This document shows positions 19,331 to 30,269 of a DNA stretch of 64,000 nucleotides, in pieces. This DNA comes from Diploptera punctata. Taxonomy: Eukaryota; Arthropoda; Insecta; Blattodea; Blaberidae. The notes beneath the pieces were generated by a model. That model did no database searches and was not told where the DNA came from. It was given only the letters and a program-made list of their open reading frames with translations. Made by a program: the position numbers and the translations under genes. The stretch covers positions 1 through 64,000 of the forward strand of contig JASPKZ010009699.1 in the NCBI GenBank assembly GCA_030220185.1, read 5' to 3'. The first letter of the stretch is position 1. Each line of letters opens with the position of its first letter.

Positions 19331-19619
19331 CCAGGATTGAAACATAGCAGCGAAAATTAGATACTAAATTCTAAAATCAAATCATAATTGTAAGCGGCAC
19401 ATCTCAAATAACCCTCTGGGATCCGATCGAGGCAGCCATATACAAAATTCTTGGCATGCAAATAATTTCATTGCCCTTTCTAGTACTTACTATAAAATTA
19501 GACACTTCTCTCTTCCACTTTATCCACCGAGTTCCAAACACTGTACCCACCTGCAAGACAAAACAAACAATACGTCAGTAACACATTTATGTAAAGAATA
19601 TTATACAGATATCTTTATT
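19331..19619. other. Spacer, nothing recognised
   Basis: No signal seen. Confidence 0.3.
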
Positions 19620-19895
19620 TTTGTCATCATCATCAAGAACAAGGATTAAGCCCAATGGCCTGTTCCGATCTCATTATAGGTCTAATTGGTCCTTCCATCT
19701 CTTCAATGGCCTTCAAACGTCCAAATTTTTTTCTACGAAATTTATTCTCAAAGACTAGTAATACTTTCTGCTCCATTGAAATAGGAGCCCATGGTTCGCA
19801 ACCAAGTAATGTAACAGGTAGAATAACGGTTTCATTTATTTTCAGTTTAACGTTGTATGAGAAATCCAGGACAAGTGCCTTACAATGCATCATTT
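19620..19895 (-). mobile_element. RT fragment combining RTE-Q-like tail with RTE-A-like coding
   Basis: The plus-strand text AAGGATTAAGCCCAATGGCC and CATTATAGGTCTAATTGGTC matches the RTE-Q 3' ends at 34,550 and 36,940. Further in, the minus frame (19,633-19,893) reads LKINETVILPVTLLGCEPWA and VFENKFRRK, which is RTE-A-like. It may be a chimera or a related family. Confidence 0.55.
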
Positions 19896-19899
19896 TATT

Positions 19900-20286
19900 G
19901 TTATTATCATCATCATCAACATTATTATTGAATTACTAAAATTATCGATGCTGTTCAAATTTTAAATGTGTGTGTTTTCCAATGCGAAACATTTTTATTT
20001 ATTTTTTTGGGTTCATGTTATTATCGTGAACATTATCATTACGATGATTATAATAATGATGATAATAATAATGATTATAATGATGATCATGATTATAATA
20101 ATGATAATGATTATAATGATGATCATGATTATGTTCATGATGATGATGTATATTATTTCATACATAACATGATTATGATTACAGAATGATTATGATAATT
20201 ATGATTTATATTTTGATTATTACGATTATTATTATTATCATCACCATCAACAACATCAACATATTCAATATCATCACCACCATCGC

Positions 20287-20328
<42 letters not shown>

Positions 20329-20329
20329 G

Positions 20330-20370
<41 letters not shown>
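19900..20370. repeat. Compound ATT/ATG/ATC microsatellite
   Basis: Long interrupted tracts of (GAT)n, (ATT)n and (ATC)n, with about 14 and 15 ATT triplets at 20,285-20,328 and 20,330-20,371. All open frames here are low-complexity. Confidence 0.93.
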
Positions 20371-20373
<3 letters not shown>

Positions 20374-20614
20374 GAAACGGTATGGACACCTCATAAGAAT
20401 GGAAGAAGAAAGAATACCAAAGAAGATCCTTAATTGGAAAGCTAATGGAAGAAGTGGAAGAGGCAGACTTACAGAACGTTGGATGGGTGGAGTGACGAGA
20501 AGTATGGAAGCTAGAGACCTGAGGGAAGAAGATGCTCTAGACAGGAACGTCTGGCGACAAATCACTTTGGGTAGAAGAAGAAACATTGTACTGTGGAATA
20601 TCCCTAATTAAAAA
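20371..20614 (+). mobile_element. RTE-S RT C-terminus, tandem copy 1
   Basis: Reads MKRYGHLIRMEEERIPKKIL, NWKANGRSGRGRLTERWMGG and NVWRQITLGRRRNIVLWNIP, then a stop and (ATT)n. This is the terminal RT segment. It is repeated almost identically at 20,668. Confidence 0.8.
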
Positions 20615-20615
20615 C

Positions 20616-20667
<52 letters not shown>
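20615..20667. repeat. (ATT)n between RTE-S copies
   Basis: About 17 triplets separating two near-identical RT fragments. Confidence 0.95.
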
Positions 20668-20915
20668 GAAACGGTATGGACACCTCATAAGAATGGAAGA
20701 AGAAAGAATACCAAAGAAGATCCTTAATTGGAAAGCTAATGGAAGAAGTGGAAGAGGCAGACTTACAGAACGTTGGATAGATGGAGTGACGAGAAGTATG
20801 GAAGCTAGAGACTGAGGGAAGAAGATGCTCTAGACAGGAACGTCTGGCGACAAATCACTTTGGGTAGAAGAAGAAACATTGTACTGTGGAATATCCCTAA
20901 TTAAAAAATATTATT
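20668..20915 (+). mobile_element. RTE-S RT C-terminus, tandem copy 2
   Basis: Nearly the same sequence as 20,372-20,614, starting at the same base (GAAACGGTATGGACACCTC). A one-base loss (GAGACCTGAGG to GAGACTGAGG) breaks the frame. Confidence 0.8.
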
Positions 20916-21290
20916 ATTATTATTATTATTGATTTTTTGGAGGTGATCGACAAGAATTTCAAGAAGGGATAAGGTCAGAAACAGCACAATAAGGGAGATA
21001 ATCCAAGTTGAAAAGAAGAAAAAACGTATTAGGAAAAATTGAAGAAAAACGTTTAAAATGGTATGGACACCTCATAAGAATGGAAGAAGAGAGAATACCA
21101 AAGAATATCCTTAATTGGAAAGCTAATGGAAGAAGTGGAAGAGGCAGGCCAGAGAACGTTGGATGGATGGAGTGAAGAGAAGCATGGACGCTAGTGATTT
21201 GAGGGAAGAAAATGCTTTAGACAGGAACCTCTGGCGACAAATCACTTTGGGTTGAAGGAGAAACACTGTATTGTGGAATATTCATAAATA
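20916..21290 (+). mobile_element. RTE-S fragment, third, longer and more diverged
   Basis: Includes upstream sequence (GATTTTTTGGAGGTGATCGAC) before the shared TGGTATGGACACCTCATAAG block, so it extends further 5' than its neighbours. Confidence 0.75.
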
Positions 21291-21601
21291 AAAAAATCAT
21301 ATTATTGTAATCATTATTATCATTATTATAATAATCATCATCATCATTATTACCATTATTATAATAATCATCATCATCATTATTATCATTATTATAATAA
21401 TCATGATCATCATTATTATCATTATTATAATAATCATCATCATCATTATTAACATTATTATAATAATCATCACCATCATTATTATCATTATTATATAAAT
21501 AATCATCATCATCATTATCATTTTATAATCATCATCATCATTATATTTTATTATAATAATCATCATTATATTTTATTATAATAATAATAATAATAATTAT
21601 T

Positions 21602-21632
<31 letters not shown>

Positions 21633-21635
21633 TTA
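21291..21635. repeat. Compound (ATT)n/(ATC)n microsatellite with higher-order repeat
   Basis: A roughly 50-bp higher-order unit, CATTATTATCATTATTATAA followed by TAATCATCATCAT, repeats about five times. Confidence 0.92.
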
Positions 21636-22116
21636 TGGAGATTAGGTTATAATTTGGATGCGACTACATTTTTTATTAATTTTTTAATGGATTTCTGTTT
21701 TAATAATTCTGTTTGGTATGTAATAACAAACTCAGTTGAACATTTGGCACGTTGATCTCTGATGCGTTGACAACATGTCTGCTGTAAACATGAATAAGAG
21801 AACAAGTTTGATTGCCACACGAGCAGCAGGTAGCAAGTTATTTCCTGTCTTCGATAAAACCCTGGCTTTACCGCACCTGAGAGGAGCTTCCTTCACAGCG
21901 ATAACAAGTAACTCACAGTGCATGTAACAACACAACATACAGCTGGCCGACGTGACGTGACGTTCCAAAACTACATTCAAGAACCAACAAAATTGAAGAT
22001 AAGTAAAAAGAGACTTCGTAATGAAATCTAAGCTTGGAATTCATGGCCGTGCAAACAAAAATTCTTCATAGGTCTACATCCCTACCATCAACTAATATTT
22101 AGCAATTGTTATTTAT
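21636..22116. other. Spacer, nothing recognised
   Basis: A moderately GC-rich patch at 21,730-21,990. The minus-strand open frame there (82 codons) has no domain I recognise. Confidence 0.3.
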
Positions 22117-22815
22117 CATAAGTAATGCCACGAGTGATTTCCAAATTATCGCTAAATTTGGAAATCAAGAGTGGCATTTGTTACGACTATTTAACGAATA
22201 AAATTACGCTGTTACTCACAAATCATTGTTTAAATATAGTTGTTTTAAAATATTTATATATTTAATGTAAACGGCGATGTTTGAAAACAAATGAGAAATG
22301 ATTGGTACGAATCATTTGCTTGTTTTGTTTGTCACTGCAACCAGATCATATTATTTATTGTCAAAGGAACGCAATATTGTAAGAATGCACTCTAGTGGGG
22401 AAAAAATGAAACACATCAAACTGTATATTAATTCATTTCTGATGTCCTATGATGTAAATATGACAATTATATTTTTCTGGGAAAAAAATACATTTAAGAA
22501 AGTGCGAACAGTGGTTTCTTTTTTTGAAGGTATAATCAATTGCTACAAATGTTTTTATATTAACTCCCGCATGCGGTATGTGTTGACATTCATGCATTAT
22601 ATATACAATCTGGTAGCCGTATTTCTTGGTAGGCCAGTCACTGCAAAATAATGCTATGTCCTATTCAGAATGTTAAAAAGGAGGTGCTTTCTTTATTATG
22701 ATAAACTTTAGTTGGTAAATTCTTGGCGAAACGCTACTGTGATTGGTTATAAATAAAAAATCATTGTAACGTGATTGGTCATTAACTCCCATTTGGGGCA
22801 TGAGTTAAATAGTCA
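22117..22815 (+). mobile_element. TIR-core copy D with palindrome
   Basis: Palindrome at 22,120-22,185, core from GACTATTTAACG (22,187) to GAGTTAAATAGTC (22,815). It is immediately followed by copy E. Confidence 0.78.
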
Positions 22816-23592
22816 TAAGTAATGCCACAAGTGATTACCCCGCGACAAGTGAATTTATCTAGAGAATCTCGAAATCAAGAGTGGTATTTGTTAGGACTAT
22901 TTAAGGAAAAAAATTAAGCTATTTACTCACAAATCATTATTTAAATACAGTTATTTTAAAATATTTACATTTAATGTAAACGGCGACGTTTGAAAACAAA
23001 TGAGAAACTTTGTTATGCTTAATTTGTTCATCACTGCAACCAGATCATAGTATTTATTGCCAAGGGATCGCAAATATTGTAAGAATGCACCCTAGTGGAG
23101 AAAAAATTAAACACATCAAACTGTTTATAACCAACATTATAGGTTATTAATTAATTTCTGATATCCTATGATATAAATATGTTAATTATATTTTTCTGGA
23201 ACGTAAATACCTGGGAAATAATATGTTTAAGAAAGTGCAAAAAGTGTTTTTTGTGGTATAATCAATTGCTACAAATGTTTTTCTATTATATCTCGCAAGC
23301 AGTATCTGGTTACATTCGTGCGCTGTATATACAATCTGGGAGCTACATGCACTTTATGATTCTTACATCTTAATATATACATTGCTATATTCAATACATT
23401 TCTTACAGAGTCAGTCACTGCAAAATAATGCTATGATCTGTTCAGAATATTAAAAAAGGAAGTGCTTTCTTTAATATGATAAACTTAATTGATAAATATC
23501 GGCTGGAACACGACTGTGATTGGTTGTAAAACAAGATACTTTGAAACGTGATTGGTCATTGACTACCATCTGGGGCATGAGTTAAATAGTCT
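22816..23592 (+). mobile_element. TIR-core copy E, tandem with D
   Basis: Begins with the palindrome remnant ATAAGTAATGCCACAAGTGA and ends GAGTTAAATAGTCTATGATAA. It has extra internal insertions compared with copies A and D. Confidence 0.75.
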
Positions 23593-23865
23593 ATGATAAT
23601 CTCACTAAATGTTTTACCTAATGAATTCGTATTGAACCACCGTTAAAGGTTAAAAATATGTGGTTAAAATTATGAAACTAGTACCTGAAATAACAGTACT
23701 CCATGACAACAAATACGTTTAAAATTGTAACGCTAAATGTTTATGGAAGACCTTTTCGGAATCGTTGTTCCATTTTCAACAGGTGGGGTGGTACCATTCT
23801 AACATAAACAAACTTATGTTTTGAGTTGTGGAAAACGATGTTATAAGTCTTTAAAAAGTCAGATA
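23593..23865. other. Spacer, nothing recognised
   Basis: No recognised signal. Confidence 0.3.
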
Positions 23866-24405
23866 ACACTGAGCAAAGAAACATTTTTTTTTGTCTCAGA
23901 AAGAAAAATACTGATAGTATTTTCCTCCTGAATTAAAATATTATTTCGATTTTTCTCCATCACGCAAGGTTTCCGAGAGATAGGAATTTATAATTTCAAA
24001 CACTTTAATATTTTCTACATTCGTAACTACACAATATTCGAACATTCGGACTCATCTAGAAAGAAGAAATGATGATTTTCTGCTATATTTCGCCTGTAGA
24101 GCATCCCTCTTGATGGTCCAACAATAAGCGGCCAGCATATTAGGATTCCATTTGCCTTGATATCTCTTTTCCATAGCTGAAATCTCCTGAGATAATTCAT
24201 TTGGTTTTATTTTACAATGGACAAATGGACGAAAAAAGTTTATTAAAAATAATTATTTAAATCCATTAATTGAAATTGTAATAAAAAACAAACTGTAGGC
24301 GTTGGAGAAATTCCGAATACATATTTGAAAACACGCTAAAAAAACTGCATTAAGTATAACTATTGGTACTCATGAGACAAAAATCACGTTGACCAGTGTA
24401 ATCCG
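23866..24405. mobile_element. Interspersed element with peptide remnant (copy 2)
   Basis: Matches 11,317-11,872 along its length, with the same ends (AACACTGAGCAAAG and GACCAGTGTAATC). The minus strand at about 24,060-24,200 reads SQEISAMEKRYQGKWNPNML and AAYCWTIKRDALQAKYSRKS before a stop. The upstream GEHFH block has been lost in this copy. Confidence 0.6.
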
Positions 24406-24745
24406 TAAATGTAACTAACAAAGCAGGTGAAGGTGGAAAAATTGTCGATGTTGGCATCAAGTTAGAATAATTGGTATATATACAATTTGAACCCCAGGGA
24501 TGAGAGAGGGGAGCACATACTGTAGAGAGAGTTAATTCAGGACTTCCCTAGCGGCTTCATTTGGCGCGCTCTTCTGTTAAATTCATCAACTGCCCTCCAT
24601 TACCCTGAAACCACAGTACGAATATTTATACCAAGTTATGTTCAGTTTATAGACGCTTCGACATTCGGTTCAGATCTCTACCAATACATCCATACATAGG
24701 TATGTTGCTTGCAGACACTTTTGTATCTATAAAACATGTCAATGT
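24406..24745. other. Spacer, nothing recognised
   Basis: No recognised gene or repeat. Confidence 0.3.
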
Positions 24746-24865
24746 AATACGCGTTTCACCAAATAAAAAATTAGAAGAATCAACGTGTTTCAAGAGCGAC
24801 GCTGTCATTTTCAAGACTAAATATTGACTATTAGCTTCGCTGTTGAAACTTGTTGACTCTCTTAT
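24746..24865 (+). mobile_element. MITE-L copies, head-to-head pair, left part
   Basis: One copy ends AAATATTGACTA at about 24,830. A second begins in the opposite orientation (TTCGCTGTTGAAACTTGTTG) and is cut at CTCTTA by the RTE-B insertion. Confidence 0.6.
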
Positions 24866-25345
24866 TTTTTTTTTCTTCTTCTTCTTCTTCTTCTTCTTCG
24901 GCTTTCCCCCACTTATATGTTTGCCGTCTTCAGTTTCAATTTATCTCTATCATTCCCATCTCCCTTTTCCAAATTCCTATCATCCATTATGGTCCTGACG
25001 TAGGTTTTCCATTTCCATCTTGGTCTGCCAAGTCCATTTCTTTCAGGGGGTGACCATTGATATATATTTTTTGGCCATCTTTCATTTTCCAATCTTTGTA
25101 CATGACCATTCCATTTAAGCGTTTGATTTTCAATCCTCTTAACAACAGATGTGGTGACATTCATTTCTCTCCAAAATAATTCATTTTTTATTTTATCCTG
25201 TCTTGTTTTTTGGGGGCTTCTTCTAAAATAATCAAATTCAACTGTTGTAATTTTATTCTTTTGTAATTTCGTCAAAGACCAAGTTTCACTTCCATATGAC
25301 AAAATATTCTGTATTATGCTCTTATAAAGTTTAATTTTAGTTTCC
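24866..25345 (-). mobile_element. RTE-B fragment inserted in MITE-L
   Basis: The sense (minus) strand reads YGSETWSLTKLQKNKITTVE, LKWNGHVQRLENERW, GLGRPRWKWKTYVRTIMDD and a stop, then (GAA)n at 24,875-24,900. The 129-codon frame is open. The flanking MITE-L sequence continues at 25,346. Confidence 0.82.
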
Positions 25346-25475
25346 TTAATTTTTTATAGATAAAATGGGTACATCGACTATTTAGTCAATATTTAGTCTA
25401 GATAATGACAGCTTCGCTGTTGAAACATGTTGACTCTTTTAATTTTTAATTGGTGAAATGGGTATATTGACTACA
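25346..25475 (-). mobile_element. MITE-L, right part plus a further copy
   Basis: TTTTTTATAGATAAAATGGG resumes the element interrupted at 24,865. After GACTATTTAGTCAATATTTAG a further copy runs to GGGTATATTGACTA at about 25,472. Confidence 0.6.
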
Positions 25476-25547
25476 TGTTTTGCGATTTTATCACCAAAAA
25501 GATAATTGGTTTATTAAACTTTTATATCTGGTTCATTTTTCCATCAA

Positions 25548-26647
25548 TTCATTTCTTCTTCTTTCTTCTTCTTCTTCCAATGACGCTACAGCCCACAGCT
25601 GGGCTAGGCATTCTTGATGCGAGACCTCCAATCTTCTCTATCCAATGCTCTCTGTTGCCAGTTCCTATAGTTCCAGGATTTGTTGAAAATCTTCCTTCAC
25701 TGAGTCCATCCATCTTTTCCTAGGTTTTCCTACTAGCCGCTTCCCAAACATTTTCTCCGTCATCACTTTCTTAGGTATACATTCTTTGTCCATTCTTTGA
25801 ATGTGTCCGGCCCATTGACTTTTTTTTACATTTCACAAGAGTTGATAAATCAGGTTCCTTAAAGAGGTCATAGATTTCCTTATTATACATCATTATCCAT
25901 ATTCTATTCTCTTTTACTGGTCCATATATCCTTCTCAAAATCTTTCCTTCAAAAGTGTTAATTAAATTCTCAGAGCTCTTTTCATAGTCCATGTTTCACT
26001 TCCATATACCAATATTGGACATATGCAGGTTTTATATAGTCTTATTTTAACTTCCCTGAAGATAATTTTGGATTTTAGGATTGGAAGTGGTCTATAATAT
26101 GCCTCATTTGCTTTATATATTATATTTCGTATTTCTTGTAATTCATCATTGTCATTAGTAATCGTTTTGCCTAAATATGAAAAACTGTTTACTACTACAA
26201 AAGTGTTTGTGTCTATTCTTAATTGTTGATCTCTATTAAAATTTGTCTGTGATTGTGTCAAAAGATTTATTTTTGACTCATTAATCTAGAGACCAACTTC
26301 TCTGACTGCTTGTTATAATTGACTAAATGTCTGTTGTACATCTAGTGTGTTTCTAGCCATAATGTTGAAATCATTGGCATGTGCTGCTATCTGAATAGAG
26401 TTATATATCAAAGTTACTTAAGTATTTATGTTTAATTTCCTGACTACATGCTCTAAAACCATGTTAAATAGTTGTGCGGCCAGCCCATCTCCTTGTTTCA
26501 GCCCCTAGATGATTGCGAAAGGGTTTGTAATCTCTGAATTTATTTTTATCTTAGTGACTGATTCTTCAATTGTTACCTTCGCTAATCTTATCACCTTTAT
26601 AGGAATTCCAAAGTTAGTTACTAGCTCATCTCAAACTATATCTAAAA
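25548..26647 (-). mobile_element. RTE-N retrotransposon, longest RT remnant in the window
   Basis: Sense strand from 26,520: GLKQGDGLAAQLFNMVLEHV (RT motif, normally G.RQGD.L.P.LFN), then AAHANDFNIMA (degenerate YADD box), NSFSYLGKTITNDN, PILVYGSETWTMK and RIYGPVKENRIW. The tail is (GAA)n at 25,555-25,578. Several stops and frame changes show it is dead. Confidence 0.85.
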
Positions 26648-27089
26648 CCAGTTATCGTATATGGGTGGCCGAAACATGGACCCTTACTTTATGGGAGGAA
26701 AGGAGATTACAAGTATTTGAGAATAAAGTACTTAGGGACTTTTTTTGACCAAAGATATATGAACAGAGTGGTGAATGGAGAAGACTACATAACAATGAAC
26801 TGCATGGTCTTTATAGGAAGCCAGATATAATAAGAACAGTTAAGTCTCGTAGACTGCGACGGGCAGGACATGTTGCATGGAAGCTTCTTGTAGGAAAGCC
26901 AGAGGGAAAACTCCCAGTTGGGAGACCAAGAATGAGGTGGGAGAATAACATTAACTATGATTTGAGGGAATAGATTATACAGGAAGTGATTGGAAAGGAT
27001 TAGCTCAGGATAGGGATGTATGGAGAACTTATGTCCGCGGCGCCATGAACCTACGGGTTCGATAGTGCCAGTGAGTAAGTAAGTAAGTT
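26648..27089 (+). mobile_element. RTE-A copy 5
   Basis: Starts at CCAGTTATCGTATATGGGTG and ends CAGTGAGTAAGTAAGTAAGT. The coding part is interrupted: a stop appears just after the RDFF segment, and a deletion removes part of the RM..RAW region. Confidence 0.85.
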
Positions 27090-27439
27090 ACTAGCTAATA
27101 AGGGCTTGCGCTGCTACGCCTAAATAAAACGAAAATGATTTTTAAATTTCGTTTCACGAAATGGTTTTATAGTATAACAGATAGCGACTAAACACTCGCC
27201 GTACCTGAAAACCTCGGTGCGCTAAAGAAGGTCGCTTTTGGATGATTAAATGGCTTACACTGCCTAAACCATAAAAAAATACACCATATCAATGTATACA
27301 GAATTTAATATTTGGAAAACCTCTACAAAAAAGTCCGTGACAGCATATGTCTATCTTTTACGGATAACTCACAATAACCATTTTTGTCTTTCAGCTCATT
27401 AACCCAAGAAGATCGAGATAAGTAGATTCCCAGATACCG
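27090..27439 (-). repeat. Repeat P fragment
   Basis: ACAAAAAAGTCCGTGACAGC and TAAATGGCTTACACTGCCTA are the reverse complement of the repeat P units at 46,905-47,540. The first 50 bp (CTAGCTAATAAGGGCTTGCG) match the repeat P start at 46,758 in plus orientation, so this copy is rearranged. Confidence 0.6.
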
Positions 27440-27890
27440 CGTAACGTACGTTGTACATTGTTTTTTTGCGCGATGGTGTTTTCAAAAAATAAATAATAGT
27501 AAAATAATAACATATTTGTGGAATTCAGGCTTTCACGGCCACATAGCCTGAAATCTATTAACAATAACATCTTTGTTTGAAATATTTGCGTTCATTTTAA
27601 ACAGCTGACTAACGTTAACAGTGTGGGCTATATTTATTAGTTGAGACTACAGTAGGCTGTGACATCAGTCAGTTATAAAATGGCGGCAGGTATCTATTTA
27701 TTGTTTTATATTGTTTCAAATAAAGTTCAGTTCATTTAAAATGCAGTGATTTGTTTCGTATAATGTATATTAACACTACATTTTGCATATATGTTTGTAT
27801 ATACATTGTACGTAGTATACATAAATGGCTGTAGTTTTACTTTTCTTGCGTATTTGGACACATTTAAAATAAAACGAACCTAAGAGCTAA
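27440..27890 (+). repeat. Repeat M, fuller copy
   Basis: GCGCGATGGTGTTTTCAAAA at 27,468, then TTTCAAATAAAGTTCAGTTC and GTATACATTGTACGTAGTAT. The reverse complement of this order is at 38,300-38,850. Confidence 0.72.
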
Positions 27891-28230
27891 CTAACTAACT
27901 AACTCACTCACACTTAACCTAATTCAATTACTCTAACCTAGGTAAATCCCATGAAACGCCCCCCCCTTTTTATTTTTTGTTTTATGTTTGTTAAATTCGG
28001 ACATAAATCAGTTATTATCGATGCAGATGCCGTGTTTGCGACAGCCGTGGGTTTATCGCTGGTCATATAGTTACTTGTGCACTTTTTCGTTTATATTAAA
28101 TAACATTCTCGTATTGTTATATAGTTTTGCGTATTTGAATAAATACTTAAAAAATTCTAAAATAAAGTTATAAAAATTGTTTTAAATATTTTAAAATATT
28201 TAAAAATGTTACTAAATACAGAAGAAGACT
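27891..28230. other. Spacer, nothing recognised
   Basis: AT-rich. The 61-codon open frame at 27,988 has no recognisable feature. Confidence 0.3.
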
Positions 28231-29117
28231 TATAATTCACAACTTACTTACTTACTCACTGGCACTATCGAACCCGTAGGTTCTGGCCGCGCGGACATAA
28301 GCTCTCCATTCATCCCTATCCTGAGCTAATGCTTTCCAATCATTCCCTGTATAATCTACTTCCTCAAATCATAGTTAATGTTTTTTTCCCACCTCATTCT
28401 TGGTCTACCAACTGGACGTTTTCCTTCTGGCTTTCCTAGAAGAAGTTTCCATGCACGTCTTTCATTCCCCATACGTGCAACATCTCCTGCCCATCGCAGT
28501 CTACGAGACTTAACTGTTCTTATTATATCTGGCTTCCTATAAAGACCATGTAGTTCATTGTTATGTAGTCTTCTCCATTCACCTGTCTGTTCATCTCTCT
28601 TTGGTCCAAAAATTTTCCTAAGAACTTTATTCTCAAATACTCGTAATCTCCTTTCCTCCCTTAAAGTAGAGTCCATGTTTCGCACCCATATAATATAACT
28701 GGTAGATATAATAGTTTTGTATATTTCAGTTTAACATTTTTTGAAAGGAGTTGGGACATCAAAAGTCTCTGCAATGCATAATAGCACGCATTTCCAGAAT
28801 TGAGCCTATGTTTAATTTCCTTGTGCATCTCATTCCTATTTGTGATTATTGTTCCTAGGTATTTGAATTCAGCCACTTCCTCAAAATTTCCCTCATTTGT
28901 CATTAGCTGTCCACTTCCATTATATACTGAATTTCTACGTGTGACCATATATTTAGTTTTACTGATATTTACTTCCAGTCCTAATTTCTTAGTGTTAATA
29001 GTGTGTGCGTGTTTGCCTTTAGTATCTCCTCGCTATCGGCCAGTAGTACTACAGTGACGATCTTTCACCGCAAAAATACAACCGTCAAGAAATGCGGACA
29101 TGGGTATAATTCACAAC
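28231..29117 (-). mobile_element. RTE-A copy 6 with 13-bp target-site duplication
   Basis: TATAATTCACAAC flanks both sides (28,231-28,243 and 29,105-29,117), so the insert is 28,244-29,104. The sense strand has part of the YADD region near 29,045, then AEFKYLGTIITNRNEMHKEI and GRPRMRWEKNINYDL, and ends in the CAGTGAGTAAGTAAGTAAG tail. About 50 bp at its 5' end (29,054-29,104) match no other RTE-A copy. Frames are broken near 28,665. Confidence 0.9.
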
Positions 29118-29200
29118 AATAAACTGAAAAGTCAAGGGTAAGTCATTCTAAAGAATAGCCAATAAAATTTTATAGCACGTAAAAGTGTCTTATCACTGAA

Positions 29201-29203
<3 letters not shown>

Positions 29204-29277
<74 letters not shown>
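29204..29277. repeat. (AAT)n microsatellite
   Basis: About 24 triplets, forming the tail of the LINE-J copy to its right. Confidence 0.96.
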
Positions 29278-29700
29278 GCTTTATTTTACGTGGCAGAGTT
29301 AAGGCCTTAAGGCCTTGTCTACCACTCAACTATGTTTTAAAAAATACAAAAAAAAGTCTTACATCTAAATTACAATATACATAAACGATTACATGTTATA
29401 AATACAATACAATTAATATTTATAATGTATTTTGATTTACTCTAAATTTAACGAATTAAATATATAATATGCACAAGATATAAAAAAACGAGGAAAAGAT
29501 TATTAACGACATAGTATAAAATTAAATAAATAGATAAAAATTAATTATTAGACAACAGGTAACTGTATAAGCGTGACTTAAAGGTGCTAAGTGTGCAGCA
29601 ACCCCTGATATGGGACCTGTGAGATACGAATTAGATTCATCTAGTAGTGGAGGATAGCGACTAGTACAGGTCTCGTGAATGTGGCATGAGGTTATTTTGA
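29278..29700 (-). mobile_element. LINE-J 3' end
   Basis: Plus-strand GCTTTATTTTACGTGGCAGA then TTAAGGCCTTAAGGCC is the reverse complement of the LINE-J terminal stem and AATAAA-type end. At 29,580-29,700 it resembles the RT C-terminus of the copy at 55,265-55,330 (a GVAAHLAPLSH-like stretch). Confidence 0.7.
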
Positions 29701-29822
29701 GTACTTGCAGATTACTTTATAATGCGATACATATTAAACATCATACGATTGGTAAATTAATTTAAGGAATTTTTACGAAGTAATTATATAAATTTTCGGT
29801 AAAAGCAATATGTTGCACTCAC

Positions 29823-30034
29823 CTATTATTCTGGACCATTGCGCCGGTGGTCTCCAATCCGGATAATGTTTCGGGAATTGATCTCTTGTCCAAAATGTTT
29901 GTAAAATCACTTTATAAACTGTTAATTTATTAGCTTCACAATTATCACTAACTCCATCAATAAAAGTTGCACCAAAACAATAACATTAACCACAACACCA
30001 CTACGCACACAAGCGAAATTTTAACAGACGCCAT
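29823..30034 (-). CDS. Spondin-N domain protein, first coding exon
   Basis: Minus strand, ATG at 30,034-30,032. The first 19 residues are a signal peptide (MASVKISLVCVVVLWLMLL). After a one-base slip at a four-T run near 29,968, the frame continues DNCEANKLTVYKVILQTFW, TRDQFPKHYPDWRPPAQWS and RIIG. A splice donor (AATAATAG then GTGAGT) follows, with the exon ending at 29,823. FPKHYP..RPPAQWS is the start of the spondin_N domain of F-spondin-type secreted matrix proteins, which act outside the cell in adhesion and axon guidance. Removing one T would join signal peptide and domain; the slip may be a mutation or a sequence error. Later exons would lie at lower coordinates. I found none in the window. 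Confidence 0.78.
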
Positions 30035-30269
30035 TCTACATGAACAACCGTAGCAGTACTGTTGCGTGAGCAAACAGTCGAATAACGAGATTCAGAGCAG
30101 CGCTTCCAATCTCTCTGTTAGTCGTGATCGTTCGGAATACTTCGGCTGTGTCCGTGATCAATGTGTTGGTAAACACAAGAATATTGCATTTCTTCAACAA
30201 AAATGTTACTTCTTCATGGAATTCAATTAAATTGTGCTAGAAAACAAGCAATAGAAAATAATAATATTA
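30035..30269 (-). other. Probable 5' UTR and promoter region of the spondin-type gene
   Basis: Lies just upstream of the minus-strand ATG. It is richer in GC than its surroundings between 30,040 and 30,150. No clear TATA box seen. Confidence 0.35.

Noticed and set aside
22298..22651. 117-codon frame in a TIR-core element
   Set aside because: It is not conserved among the other TIR-core copies (A, E, G, H), where it is interrupted.
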